DNA from: Pseudopyrenochaeta lycopersici
Lineage: Eukaryota > Ascomycota > Dothideomycetes > Pleosporales > Pseudopyrenochaetaceae
Assembly (NCBI GenBank): GCA_003313425.1
Contig: NHZP01000110.1
Location: forward strand, 1 to 47,216
Direction of reading: 5' to 3'
Length of the DNA: 47,216 bases
Shown: positions 1-12,160 of the stretch, piece after piece
Position numbering within the stretch: position 1 is the stretch's first letter
Layout: each line of letters starts with the position of its first letter
The notes under the pieces: model-generated
Told to the model about the DNA's origin: nothing
The model's database searches: none
The model's input: the letters and a program-made list of their open reading frames with translations, nothing else
Translations under genes and position numbers: made by a program

Positions 1-147
1 TGCAGGTTCCTTCATAAACTCTCACACTTTATCGTTAAATCTCTTAAAGATAGTAGGAAAAACAAAGAAAACGCGCCTTAACCTTGCTGTTGAAGACGCT
101 AGTAAGTATACTATCGTCCTAATATCCTTCGAACGACCTGGAGGCAC

Positions 148-203
148 TCAGCCAATCAGAGTCTGTTAAGCCTCACCTGACGACTGCTGATTAGTTAGGC
201 TCT
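148..203. repeat. dispersed short inverted-repeat sequence, copy A
   Basis: About 56 bp bounded by AGCCAATCAG on the left and CTGATTAGTTAGGCT on the right, which are imperfect inverted repeats. Copies B (4141-4203) and C (8908-8971) share the same outline. It could be a tiny foldback element or an LTR end. Confidence 0.4.
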
Positions 204-889
204 CGACAGTGCAGCTAATTACTCTCACTTTCTTCTTCTTAATCTCATTAATCCTCTTACTACGACAAGGAGTCTGCGACGGTGCATGCAGATTTAAGCG
301 CTTATGTTAGGTTGCGCTTGCCTAGGATAAGAAGGCGCGAGAGGAGGTCCTATAGGTAACTAACTAGGCGAATATTAACTTAGCGCCTGTTACTGTAATA
401 ACAACCTTCGTGAACTAGCATAAGTTGAAGTCTGCGGAGACTTAGTTGCGCTTCGGATAGACAGACGCCTTAGTTTCTCCTTCCTGTCTAGCATCCTAGC
501 AGCCTTACCATTAGGATTATTAGAAAGCTCCTTAAGAACCTTATCTAGGGCAGTGCGTTATTTAACCTGCCTATCGTGCTTCTACTACTTAGCTTCCTAA
601 GCTAGATTTATACCTTTATTTAAGAAGAATAACCTGTTAGTACGCTAAGGTCTTATCTTCTCTAAAAGCAAGCTTCTTATAATACTAGCAGACAACCTAA
701 TACTCTTAATTATCTTTACTATAGCCTTCCTAGTATCCTTAATAAATTAACAGATTAAACTAGGATTAGGCTAATCTGTGAACAAGTCCGTTAGTTCCTC
801 TAAGACTAGCGGAGAGTCCTATCTTAGCTAACAGTTCACAGCCTCAGTAATGTTTAATAAGTATACTAGTATAATATCTCTAGGAAAGG

Positions 890-1920
890 CCCACTTGACG
901 CCGCTATAGTAATTTAAGTGTCTAGAAGGTGACTTTAGCGCGGTAGTTAAGCTTTAAAAGGCAGCAGCAAGCTCTTAATAGGAGCCTATCTTAGAATCTC
1001 CATAGTATTATGTCCTCTTCTACCTTAATAAACTAAGGCAAGATAGTTCGTCGTTGCTTAGTTGCAGGTCTAGTAGATCCATAAGGCACCTAGGATAGAG
1101 ATACAGACATAACTAGCCTTATAAGGCTAACTAAACTATTTAACGTAGGGAATTTCGCACTGTAATTCTCTAGCCAGTCCCTCTTATTATCCTATCCCTT
1201 AATATAACTAGTAGAGTTCTTAAGTCTTAAGTTTCTTACTAGTTCTAGTACTTATAGATAATATTATAAAAGCTACGTAGTATCTACGTGTAGTTATCTT
1301 TATCTTTATTATAAAAGAGACGCTTCCTTAGATAATATCTACACCCCTACCTAAGTATACAGCCTTAGAGATATTTAAGTTAATGTAATAGAAGTAAGTC
1401 CTATCCCTAGCTTAGTGTATTTCGTGTAGTAAGGGTAAGAAATTAGGTTAGGCTCTTTTCGTAAGACTGCGTACAGCAGCTAATACTTAACGTTACTACG
1501 CATAAGCTGCTGTATTAACAAATAATACATTACCTAATACTAGCTAAGGTTACTCTTACTATTAATTAGCCGCGTGTAGTAGAGGTACATGTTAAAACTT
1601 TAATTAAGGATTAAGACTAGCTCAGGATCCTTAAAAATCCAGCTAAAGGCGTTGTAGGTAATACTGCTGTACTCCTTAAATTACTTTAACATATACTCCC
1701 TAATTAAGAGCCTTAGTAACTTCGTCCTAGTTAATTTAGACTTAAACTTTTGCTAGGCGATAATAATAGCTCTTTAGGTCTTAATATGTATAGTCTCCTT
1801 AAAAACGGGGCTAAGTACAGAACTTAAGTTACTAGGTCTAATTAAAGCTAACCCCTATTAATCCTAACGATAGTATAGTATCTTAAGCAGCTAAACTATG
1901 TTTAAAAATGCTAAGGCTTT
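890..1920 (-). pseudogene. decayed coding frame, family not recognised
   Basis: On the minus strand one fixed frame reads for about 340 codons as ordinary protein broken only by TAG and TAA. Preserved stretches include a segment with AFSWIFKDPEL (near 1640), one with SYPYYTKYTK (near 1410) and one reading VPYGSTRPATKQRRTILP (about 1030-1080). There is no frameshift in the part I read. The stops sit where Gln or Trp would be expected after C-to-T or G-to-A change. I do not recognise the family with confidence. It could be the accessory or transposase gene of an old mobile element, since it lies in repeat DNA. The true start and end are not visible. Confidence 0.35.
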
Positions 1921-4140
1921 AAGTAAGCAGGCCTATCTTACTAGCTACGTAATAATAATAATTGCTAGCACACCCTATAATAGTTAAATACCTAACTACC
2001 CTGCCTATCCTTAAGAGTACTAAAATTTACACACTCTTAATACTAGGTATTAATTAGCTAAACGCGCTTACTATTATTTAACTTCCTAGATATAAGTAAC
2101 GCGGTTATCTTAACTAGAGCAGACTGTTTATTTATATAGTTATATCTCTTACGCAATTTTACAGCGATACTAGTTTTAAGCAAGATATCTTCTTTAATTA
2201 AGTCTTAAACATTAATACTGTTATTAAGTATTACTAGTAGTATTTCTAACTCTTCGCGTAACTACCTTACTAACTCTAAGTCTCTTACGTAAATCTTATC
2301 TAGAGCGAGAAGCTGCGTAGAGGGAAATCTCTAACGCTGGCCTAAGACAGAATTTCTCTTAAAGGGCCTCTACTACCTTAACCTGTTGTTAAGTACGCCT
2401 ATTCCTTCTTAAATATTATTCTTCTAGCTAGATTTCTTAAATACTTTTAGCTATAACAGACAGCCTGTCTGTTTAAGGCTCGCCTAGCTTCTCTAGCTTA
2501 TTCTAGATGTTACCTCTAAATTCTTTACTTATGTATTAGTAACTAAGACTAGAAGGCTTAATAACTTACGTGCGCCCTCTAATATTAATAAAGTAGCAGG
2601 GCTTTAGCTTCTAGCACGTTTAGAGGCAGTTATTACTAAAGGCTATTATCTAGACGCTAACCTTAGCTGTAGAATTATTCTTGCTATTACTAGCAGTAGG
2701 AAGAAGCAACTTAGTCTGCTTATAATACCTGAAATAATTCTCTTGCAGCTACTTAGGCGGAATAGTTATATTTAGAGAAAGCTTTATTCCTGCATGTAAT
2801 TACTTTCTATACTATTTAATTACCTCTGTCTAGAATATCTAGTTAAGATACTCCTCCCTAGAGCGCGTGTCTATATTGTTAGCCGTAATCCTAGAAGCAG
2901 GTATCTTATACTTATTAATAATACTGCGTAACTTAGCGTTACTATTCTTATAATACTTCTTTATCTAAGCAGGTATATTAGTTATCTACTAATATACTTC
3001 TTCCTAGTTAGTAATATTAATAAATCTATTCTGTCTCCTCTTTACAGATTATTATTAATAGTAAAGAGCTGTATTAAGGAAGGGAGCGAGGTTATCTAGT
3101 AAAGTCCTGCGCAGTAACTATTAGACTACTGTTACGCTAGAGTGTAAGTACACTACCTAAATAGAATATAGAATAAGGACCTGCCTTAGTATATGCTAAT
3201 AGTGTTTGTCTAGATAGGTAAACGCGCTCTCTATCTCCTTTTTCCTCTTCTTCTTATAAGTGTCTATGTCCTTAAGTATAGGATATTACTACTTAAAAGC
3301 AGTAATACCTCTATACTATAATATTAGGCTTAGTTTTCTTTTTAGAAATTCTCTAGTCGCGATAATAAGGGTTAAAGTCTTATTAAAGTAAGTTGCTAAG
3401 GCTACTATCTAATTATCTACTATGCCCTTCTATTTAACAGGCGAGACTTATAGTAAGTTTTAAACCTAAGTGTCTACTATAATCCCTGCGTGCTAGGAGA
3501 CTTTAACGTTACTATAACGCTTAAGCTTAGTTTTATAGTCTTTAATAGCTTCTTTACTAGTAAATCGCACAATCTCTGTTAGCGCAGGCTTAATTGTAGT
3601 TATAGTTAGTTAAGGATTTAGGTTTAACAGTAGAGGTGGACGCTTCCTAGGCTGTTTAGGTGTCTAAGGCGGCTATAACATCGCTTAAAGTTTATACCTA
3701 ACAGGCACTTATATATTTACCTTAGAAAGTTTTAATAGATAGTAATAAGAAGTAAGAAAGAGAAACTTAGGCCTTATAGGATTAACTACAGGCTTAAGAT
3801 TTAGAGGGGTTTAAGCGGCGGAGGGTATCTTTCTCTCCCTAACTTTACTTAAAAGCCCTGCTAAGGCTTATTAACGTAGTAAAAGGTAAAGTTACTATTA
3901 TTTTAACTTCTTCCTATTACCTAATTAGCTAGCATAGCAGGTCCTCTTAAGAGTTAGCTACTTAGGAACGTTTCTTAAGCAGGTCTTATCTTACTACTAA
4001 ACGCAGCTATAAACTTACTTTTACACTTAAAAATATTAATTATCTTATCTTCTACCTCCTTTAATTAATTCTGTATCTTTAAATTATCGCTCCGTAATCT
4101 TATAGTTACGTTACTACTGCTAGCGCAGATATTAAGTTAT

Positions 4141-4203
4141 CTAGCTAATTAGATTTTAGCAGGTCTCGCTAAGCTTACCTAGCGATTGCTAATTAGTTAG
4201 ACT
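4141..4203. repeat. dispersed short inverted-repeat sequence, copy B
   Basis: The ends CTAGCTAATTAG and CTAATTAGTTAG form an imperfect inverted repeat. The centre contains AGCAGGTCTCGCTAAGCTTA and is closely similar to copy C (8908-8971). It lies just beyond the 3' side of the minus-strand Gypsy element, so it may be part of that element's LTR. Confidence 0.5.
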
Positions 4204-4979
4204 CTTTAACACCCTAGTTTCTCTACTATTTTTGATCGCGTAATAAGGAGATTAACCTCCTAGCGACTCTAAATAATATTTTATTTAGTTTTAACTTGTT
4301 TTTATGTGCCTAGGAGGTTGCGCTGCGTGTGTATAATACTAAATATGTAAAAATATGCGAAAATTTAATAAAGGAAATGCAGTCCCTCCCCTGCTTTAAG
4401 ATAAAAGCCTGTCCCTTAAGCTTAAGTAAGCTTATCTTCTAAGTTAGAATTAATTTCTAAATTAGGTATTTAAATATATTATTATTTCTTAGTCTCTGTT
4501 AAAGATCTTAGTATAATAATAGGATAGCTGCGCGTAGTTAGCTATATTATATCTTTAGATAAATCTAAGTTTATAGGAGGATTATTCTCTTTCTTTTATA
4601 ACTAAATTGCGTCTTAGTTAGGATTTTTAATAACTATAAACTTATTATCTTAAGAGTTATTAGATTAAGCAGGCAGTAGTAAAAAGTTAGCTTTAGCATC
4701 CTATAGTAAAGGATCCTATAGCTTTGCGCGACCTTAATGCTCCTAAGCAACCTTACTTTTATCTTAAGGTACCTATAGTTTAAGTCTCTATCCTAGGGTA
4801 GTGTTTCTAAATTACGTGCTGTTAAGGTCTATAAGTTAATAGTTACCTTTATTCTAGTTAGTATAAAAGACTTTGTATAGTCCTAGCTATCTGCTCGTAA
4901 GCTTCTTATCTCTTAACATGTTAATATCTCTAGCTGAGTCCTATATTAGTATAAAGTTATTATCTTTAATTTCTTCTTA

Positions 4980-7900
4980 ATAAATCTCCCTATAATTATC
5001 CTAATATTCCTTCTTTTCGCGTTGTAGGCGCTTGGTTCTTAATACTGCGTCCTTAAGAAATTAATCTCTTAAATCTAGCTTCCTAGCTTGTACTGCTAAT
5101 AACTAGCCTCTTAATATTACTTATCTAAATAGTAATATCTACTATGTTAGAAGAGTAAGCTTAATTAGAAGTACTAGATTCTAACTAGTAACTAACTAAT
5201 AAGGAGAATATCTAGTCTAACTCTGCGTAGAAATTCTATCTACCTATAATATAGTTAGAAGATTATTAACCTAAGGTCTAGGAAGCTTTATAAGTGCGTT
5301 ATATATTAGCTTATAACTACCCTTAATTTTTCCTATAGCCTAAGGGTTATATACTAATACCTAGATCCTCCTAATATAATAAATCTTAGTAAGGGCTTTA
5401 ACTACTTTTCTAAAATTAGGCCCGCCGTCTATAGTAAGCGTCCTTATTATACTCTAGCGATATAAGATTTCCTTATATAAAAATTTAGTAACAGTAGATA
5501 ACTTATTATTGGTTATTGCTTATGCCTCTAGCTATCTACTAAGGTATTCTTATGTAATTACGATAAATTTCTTTCCTTAATAATACAGTATGTAAACAAT
5601 ATCTATAGTAACTCGTTCCTATAACGCGTAATAGTAGGTATTTATTAGCATCTCTTACTTGCGACTTAATAATCTTCGCTAGCACTGTTCGCATAATATA
5701 ATCGTGCGTCGCACCTCCTTATGCATCCTTTCCTACTAGTATTATTAAGTAAGTATTAAATAGACGCTATTTACTCCTCTATAACTAATCTGTTAATATA
5801 TTTCCTATATAGCTATAGTTTTAAGATTAGGATTATCTATAACTTAATAAATAGCTATATTTCTTATAGACTTTTAGAAGAGATACCCTTCTTATATAAA
5901 GAAATTTATCGCCCTCTTTTTATATGCTTAAAGTTGTGCCCTTGTAAGGCCTTTAGGCTTCTTAAATCTTATTAAGAACTAAGTAATTACTTTAGACTTG
6001 TCTAAGTATTACTTATTTAGTACTCTACTTATCTTAGCAGGTAAGGTAAACTTAAGGTTAGTAATTACGTTTTTAATAAAATCTTTAAGGTTATCTTTAG
6101 TCTTGTCTAGCTGTTCCTATCCTTCTAGCTTTAGGTAACGTAACAACGTATTAGTAATAATATTCTTCTTTCTAGGAACATGCTTAATATTAAAGTCCTA
6201 GGTAAGGATAGCTGCGAGCTACCTGTTTTAGACTAACCTAGGGACGTTAGGCGATGATCTGTTAAGTTAATAAATAAGCGTCTAAGCGTCTGTTTTAATA
6301 GTAAAATATTGTCTATATAGCTAGGTTCTGAATTTCTTTAACGCCTATAATACTACCTTGCACTTAAGCTTTATTAAGTACTAGAGACTCTTAGCTTTTA
6401 ACTAAATTATACTTTTAAATTAATATAGGTGTCTCTTTCTATCTGCTCTAATCTGTTTAAGAGACGCGCCTGCGCCTTCCTTACTCGCATCTACTGCTAC
6501 AAAAATTATGCCTCTATTCTTATAGTTAGGACTCGCTAATACTAGGGCTAAAGTAATATATTACTTTAAGGTACGCATAGCCTCTTATTAAGCTTCCTGC
6601 TATATCTATTTAACGCTAGTCCTTATTAACTAGAATAGGGGCTTTACGTGAATAGTAAAGCTAGGCACTTATATCCTGTAGTAGATATAGATACCTACGA
6701 ACGCCTTTACTTCTTTTACATTTCTGTATTCTAGCTAATCTAGAATCTTAGCTACTTTCTGTTAATCTAGATATCTCCCTTGCGCAGTAACCTTATATCT
6801 AACTACCCCTAATCTAGAGACTCCCTAATAATACTTCTTACCTAAAATTATAGCTCTAGCTCTTTCTATGTTAGCTAGGGCCCTATCTAGCTACTAAATA
6901 TATTCTAATATATATCTTCTTACTCTAGGAAATGCTTCTTCTCCTCTATAGTTAGTTTTAGGACTGCTAGTAGTAATATTATCTATAAAAGGAATAGTAT
7001 GTAGCTAATAATCCTTTATAATCTTTGTAACTACTTACTAAAAGACTGTAACTAAGTTAGTCGCGCCTTAAACTATTATATAGTATTAAAGCAAACTAAC
7101 TAGCGTATAAAAGGTAGTTAAGTCTCTGCTGTCTAGATAAAGTGTAATCTAGTTATATCCTAAGAATAGATCTATAAGAGACAGAATATAACATCTACTA
7201 AAACGCTTAGAGAATATATCTGCTGTTAGAGGCAGATTAGCATCCCTAAGAGATACTGCGTTTATCTTAATTAACCTAAGTATTATCTAATAACTCTTAT
7301 CCTTCTTTTTAAATAGAAACTATAAGTTTCTGTACTAACTAGCGTATCTTTTTAGTACTCCTTAATTAAGTCTGTTATTAAATATTATAACTACTTCTTC
7401 CTTAACAGCTCGCGCTATTAGGAACAATTTTTCTTACTAAGCTTTATGTTTAATAGTCTGTATCTTATATAGAGGATATACATCCTTAATAATTTATCCT
7501 GTCTTAGAGAAAGTGAAGGTAATCGCGCCTTCTCTATTTATTAATATTTTAATAAATAACTAAACTTCTAATTTTGTTAACTTAGATCTAAACTTTTGTA
7601 AGGCTAGCCTTTCTAGAATTAATCTTATGCCTTATAGGAATGCTATATATCTACACTTAAAAAGGTAATTAAAAGGTCTAATATTAGGAGGTCTTAGACT
7701 TTTTCTTAAGAGTTACAGTTTAATAGTATGTCGCTTCTAATCCTTACGCCCGAACTCCTTAATATCTAATGCCGTAGGAATATCTGTAGGTCGTACCTTA
7801 TTAGCTACCCTCTTATGCAGGGTATTAACCTAACTATTTATGTACTTCCTTCTCTTTTCCTATTGCGCCTGACGGTTGAGTTTACACCTAACTAAAAAAG

Positions 7901-8660
7901 ACTCTAATTCTCGCACTACTAAAGGATCCTTAGAGGCTCTAACTCTATAGCTTATTACTTACTTTGCCTATTCTTTAAATTACTGCTTATTATTAGTTAT
8001 AAAAATAGGTAAAAATTTACTAAATCTAATAGAAGCTTTTACAAACTTAGCCTCCTAAATATACTTAACCTAAGCATAAAATAAATAAGATTCTAAACTA
8101 AAACATTGTCCTAGGTATCTTCTACTTAAATCTAGACACTTCTCCCTAGAAAGGGTGTCTGCTACGTATTTTCCTTATCTTTAGGAGTTAGTATATAGTC
8201 TCTTAGATGTAGCGGAGTAGGATTAGAGGCTATAAAGACAGCGTTTCTGTCTCTATTCTTAGAAATAATCCTGCACGTAATCCTTCTATATACGTTATAC
8301 TAAATTAATAACCTTACTAAAGCGCACTAAGGTCTACCTAAAATTACTAATCTTGTTAGGTTTTAAATAATCCTAAAGTAACTAATAATAGTTACCTCCC
8401 CTACTTTAACTAGGACACTCTACGCAGTTCCTATAAAAGGATTAGTGCTTCTATTTATAGTAACTACTCTATCTTAATGTAAGCTACCTTGCTTATAGTC
8501 TTTATATGTAAGCTTTAATGCCTTAGCTGCACTGTATCTTAAAAGGTTTATCTGTGCGCTAGTGTTAATAAGACACTTTACTGCATGCCTATTAAATAAG
8601 GCCTAGTAGGTTAGAAGGTTACACTGCACGTAAGCTATGCCTATCTTCTTTTAAATTATT
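4980..8660 (-). pseudogene. Gypsy pol remnant (protease, RT, RNase H, integrase)
   Basis: Protease-like sequence lies at about 8200-8660, including a stretch reading LTRLVILGRP. Reverse transcriptase lies at about 6800-7700; its catalytic box reads FIDN at 6978-6989 where family members have Y/F-x-D-D, so the second Asp is lost by a G-to-A change. RNase H is at about 6150-6420, with TIKTDA followed by LNRS and, downstream, DFNIKHVPRKKN. Integrase is at about 5000-5900, with DGGPNF near 5413-5440 and a Gly-Lys-Ile-Glu segment close by (about 5320). These are hallmarks of fungal Gypsy polyproteins. The frame carries many TAG/TAA codons. Confidence 0.7.
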
Positions 8661-8907
8661 ATAGCTTCTTATTTAGTAGGATTAACTAAAGCTTTATACT
8701 AAGTATTATATGTTCCTAGGGCCTTATGCCTAGTTTAGGCATTAAAAGTCCTAAATTATATTAAGTTAAGCCCTAAATTTAGTTCTTTTTTAAGACTAAC
8801 AGTCTCTTCTTAATTTAATTTAACCTTTTCTTTATTAGAAAAATGCCTCTAAATATCCCTAATAACTTAGGTAGACGCGGGGTTATGCGGGGTAAGGCAC
8901 TGCGGTG

Positions 8908-8971
8908 TTAGCTAATTAGGTTTTAGTAGGTCTCGCTTAGCTGACCTAGCAATTGCTGATTAGCTAGCTGG
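8908..8971. repeat. dispersed short inverted-repeat sequence, copy C
   Basis: It has the same outline as copy B: left end AGCTAATTAG, centre GTAGGTCTCGCTTAGCTGAC, right end CTGATTAGCTAG. It sits between the gag and protease parts of the Gypsy relic. That position fits a small insertion better than a normal 5' LTR. Confidence 0.45.
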
Positions 8972-9099
8972 CCTAATACTTAATTCTATAGCGTTTACGC
9001 TAGCTAATAACGCGGCAGGCTTATTAATTACTTTTAATATATTTCTAACTTATTTTTAAAGCTGATGTTAGCTTATAAGGTCCCTAAAAGTTACACTAC

Positions 9100-11300
9100 G
9101 TACTTTCTAACGCAGCATAGTAGTAGCGATATAGTTTAGATGCAGGCCTAGTAAATAACAGAGCTCTATGTTAGTAAGGCTGTTATTCTAGTTCTTCTTT
9201 TTCTTATTCTAACTAACAAATTTAGGCTTAGCTTTTAAATCTTAAAAGCTTCTATTATTATTTAGAGGCTATATAAGAGAGAATAGCTTATTATAGGCTT
9301 AGCTAGCAAATAGAATTAGCTCTACTTACTTAAATTCTTTAATATCTATTAGTTTAAATACAGTGTTACCCCTTATAGCAGGCATACGATAGTCCTTAAC
9401 TATAACTTGCTTTAGTTACTTAGAATAAGGAGGTTTAGCAGGAGCTTACTTCTGCACTTTACTCTGCCTAACTTTCTTAAGAACTAGATCTTTCCTAATA
9501 TTCTAACGCGTTTAAGAGCGTGTTACTGCATAAGTTAAGCTAGCATTTACTGCTCCTTCCTTAAAAGCACTAAGAATAATGTCCTAAGATGTAACCTTAT
9601 TAAGGGCAAAACACGCCTTAGTTAAGCCTCTTAGTAATATCCTGACGTTCTGAAAGTTTAGAAGATCCTTGGCTAGGCTTATAGCTGCCCTGCTATATCT
9701 ATCTTCTGTAATCGTATTTATATTAGGACTAACTACCTTCTGTTACTGCGCAGCTAGTAGTCTAAGCTTTTAATATTAAGTAGGCCTTAAGTCTACTCTA
9801 TTAAACTTCTCTAGATATACTACTAACGCTAGCTAATCTAGAATATTATTAGTAACTCTATAATACTCCTAAATTTTCTATTTTAACTAATAGAGCTGTA
9901 GCGTTTAGGGTGCTGTTCCTTAGATTTGCCCTAACCTCTTGTGCGAAGGACTAAAATAGTAAGTCTTATATCTAACTTCCCTATTCTACTTAAAGCTAAT
10001 CTAGCTAAGATATAAAAGCAGCTAATATAGCTTACATTCTCTAGCAATATAACTAGGGAGGTTGCACATATTATAAGTGTTTTGATATTCACGGCCTTAG
10101 ATAGTAATCGCGCCTTACTAGGGATTTAAGCTGCGAGGAGCTGTTGTCACGTAAGAGCTATTATTCCTTTCTAATAGTGGCTGCTTGGCATTATCTCTTG
10201 AGACGACTCAGCTGATGAAGTACGCGTACGTAGCTGGGTTCCTTAGAATCTGACCTAGTTTGGGATGAACTATTATCTCGTTAACTTTAGCTAGGCTAAT
10301 CTTCTAGTCGCTGAGGGCTGAAATAAGGTCTTGAACCTCTAGATCTATACTAGGTAGAAGAGTAGGCCTAGCTTCCTCTTAAACCTTACTTTTCTTATAC
10401 TTATTAACTGCATCTTTTAGCTGCTTAGCTGTTAATATTTTCTTTTCTTAATCTAGGATCTGGTAGGCAAGCTTAGCCTCTCTTTCTGTATAGCTAGGGG
10501 ATATCTGTTTTATCCCCTCTCTCTAGCGGTACACGCGCTTAAGATACGTGTAAATCTTCTTAATATTAAAACTCTCTAGCTTATCTAGAATTAGCCCTTT
10601 ATGTATATAGATAAAGATTATATCTTAGTCTTCTCTTAGAAGGCCTCTGGCGAAAAAGAAGCTAGCCTCTGTCTTATGCAGCTGGCCTGTCTTAATGTAA
10701 GCGTTACTGTACGCCGCGAAGTTAGTTAAATACTCAGATAGCCCTAGGAATTCTCTTAACGTCTCAGAAATATAGGTCTCTAGGAACGCTCGCGTTCCTA
10801 TGCGTTAAGCTACATCTTAATTATACTAATGCTCTTTTATTACTTCTTTAAGCTTCTTCTAGTCTAGTACCCTATATAGCCTTATTTTCTTAATAAAGCT
10901 TCTACACATAGTATTACAGAAGTCTGAAAGGATTCTTATTTTTTAATAGTTATTATAGCCGCTATTGTCTGCCTAGCGATTAAAGTTATCTAGGAACTTA
11001 GTAACGTCTTTTCCTGTAAATAGAAAGTCTTTCCTTACTAGCCTTATAGGCACGAGTACTTTGCTAGTATCTATAGTGTGTTTCTTAATAACCTTAATAG
11101 TAGGCGTAAGATCTAATCTGAATAACAGCGAATCTAGTGTTAAGTCAGCTATAAGGATAGCTAAAGGCTAAATCCTAAATAGGCTACTGCAGCCCTTCGG
11201 TATAACTAAATAAGGAGACTGCAACTACTAGGCAGTTCCTTACTAACGCTAATAATTAACTAAAATCTAATACTGTACTACTTCTAAATTATTTCTTAAT
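9100..11300 (-). pseudogene. Gypsy gag remnant with degenerate zinc knuckle
   Basis: The minus strand reads as a capsid-type protein, with stretches such as EFLGLSEYLTNFAAYSNAYI (about 10710-10770). It is followed by a zinc knuckle at 10034-10075 that reads YNMCNLPSYIAREC. The family pattern is C-x2-C-x4-H-x4-C. Here the first Cys and the His are both Tyr, each explained by one C/G-to-T/A transition, while the other two Cys remain. This supports RIP decay of a real gag. The start codon cannot be placed. Confidence 0.6.
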
Positions 11301-11488
11301 TGTTTATAGCTGTTCTTGTTTCTGTTTTCTGTTATCTTATTCTTATTCTTGTTATTATCTTGCTACTACTAAGTTAGCTTCCGCTCATTATATAGGAAGT
11401 CTTAATTTGTTATAGTAAGATAATAAGGATACAGCCTTAACAGAGCTAGTCCCTGTCAACTCTTAGCTCTAAAAAATGTAGAGGGGGT

Positions 11489-11600
11489 GGCCGCAACAGC
11501 GCCATCCCTCTCAAGGTTCCGAAGGCTGGCCGCAACAGCGCCATCCCTCTTAAAGGTTCCGAAGGCTGGCCGCAACAGCGCCATCCCTCTCAAAGGTTTA
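11489..11600. repeat. 39-40 bp minisatellite, three copies
   Basis: Units begin at 11489, 11528 and 11568 with GGCCGCAACAGCGCCATCCC, and two are linked by AAGGTTCCGAAGGCT. The units are nearly identical and GC-rich, unlike the strongly mutated DNA to the left. The third unit diverges after CAAAGGTTTA. Confidence 0.85.
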
Positions 11601-12160
11601 TCAGGGTTAAACAGACACCCAGCTCTTTTCTAGGTAATCCTATAGTCTCTGTATCGCAATGTAGCGCTCTCATATTTGTGTTTTCGACGTTAACAGTTTA
11701 ATGCTATGTAGGCTTTTTCTGCTCTTATTAGCTGTAGCCTAACTAGAACAGACTGTTGTACCCCTTAGACTTCGCCATTATTTGTGGAGTTAACAAGGTG
11801 GTTCGGCACAATCCCGCAGTTCTGGTGTTGTGAATGAGAGGTAACGTTGGAGTCAAACGTGCGTGAATAACAGGAGCAGCCCTGCCTGTGCAGTCTGCTA
11901 GAAACGAAGGTAAGTATGGAGCCTGATTAAAGGTAATAAACAAAATAGTCTGAAATCTCATTGAATTGACGTAGCTAATGCACTAGCTACTTTGCAAAAT
12001 CTCAGTTTTGAAGTGAATTATCGTGGTGTGTGGTGCATGATGTTAAGATCTCTCGCATCTCCAAGTTTTATCACCAAATTTCGCTGACAAAGGAAACCTA
12101 TCATCACCTGATTGCCCAGGTACCCTGTGCAACGGCACACTACTATCTAAAGACCCGTAA
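11601..12160. other. normal-composition gap with no gene seen
   Basis: Base composition is balanced and there is no RIP signature. The longest frame (minus strand, 11743-11961) has no family resemblance and is probably chance. A GTAAGT-like donor occurs near 11910 but no matching exons are evident. This may be single-copy DNA between two retroelements. Confidence 0.4.

Larger units (their letters stand above)
1..4140. repeat. RIP-degraded repeat DNA, left edge of window
   Basis: This stretch holds no open frame of 60 codons or more on either strand. It is rich in TAG, CTA, TTA and TAA and poor in CAG and TGG, the expected outcome of C-to-T mutation on both strands. It is therefore read as a repeat mutated by RIP. 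Only the part around 890-1920 on the minus strand still reads as a recognisable former coding frame, described separately. The left boundary lies outside the window. Confidence 0.6.
4380..11460 (-). mobile_element. Ty3/Gypsy LTR retrotransposon relic, near complete, RIP-degraded
   Basis: Reading the minus strand from right to left gives gag, protease, reverse transcriptase, RNase H and integrase in the order usual for Ty3/Gypsy elements. Stops are TAG and TAA throughout. At the far end a purine-rich run, read on the minus strand as GCAGGGGAGGGAC, is followed by TGCATTTCC at about 4380 and may be the polypurine tract and 3' LTR start. I could not find a matching 5' LTR near 11460, so the right boundary is the edge of mutated sequence only. 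The element is dead: active residues are changed and no open frame remains. Confidence 0.7.
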
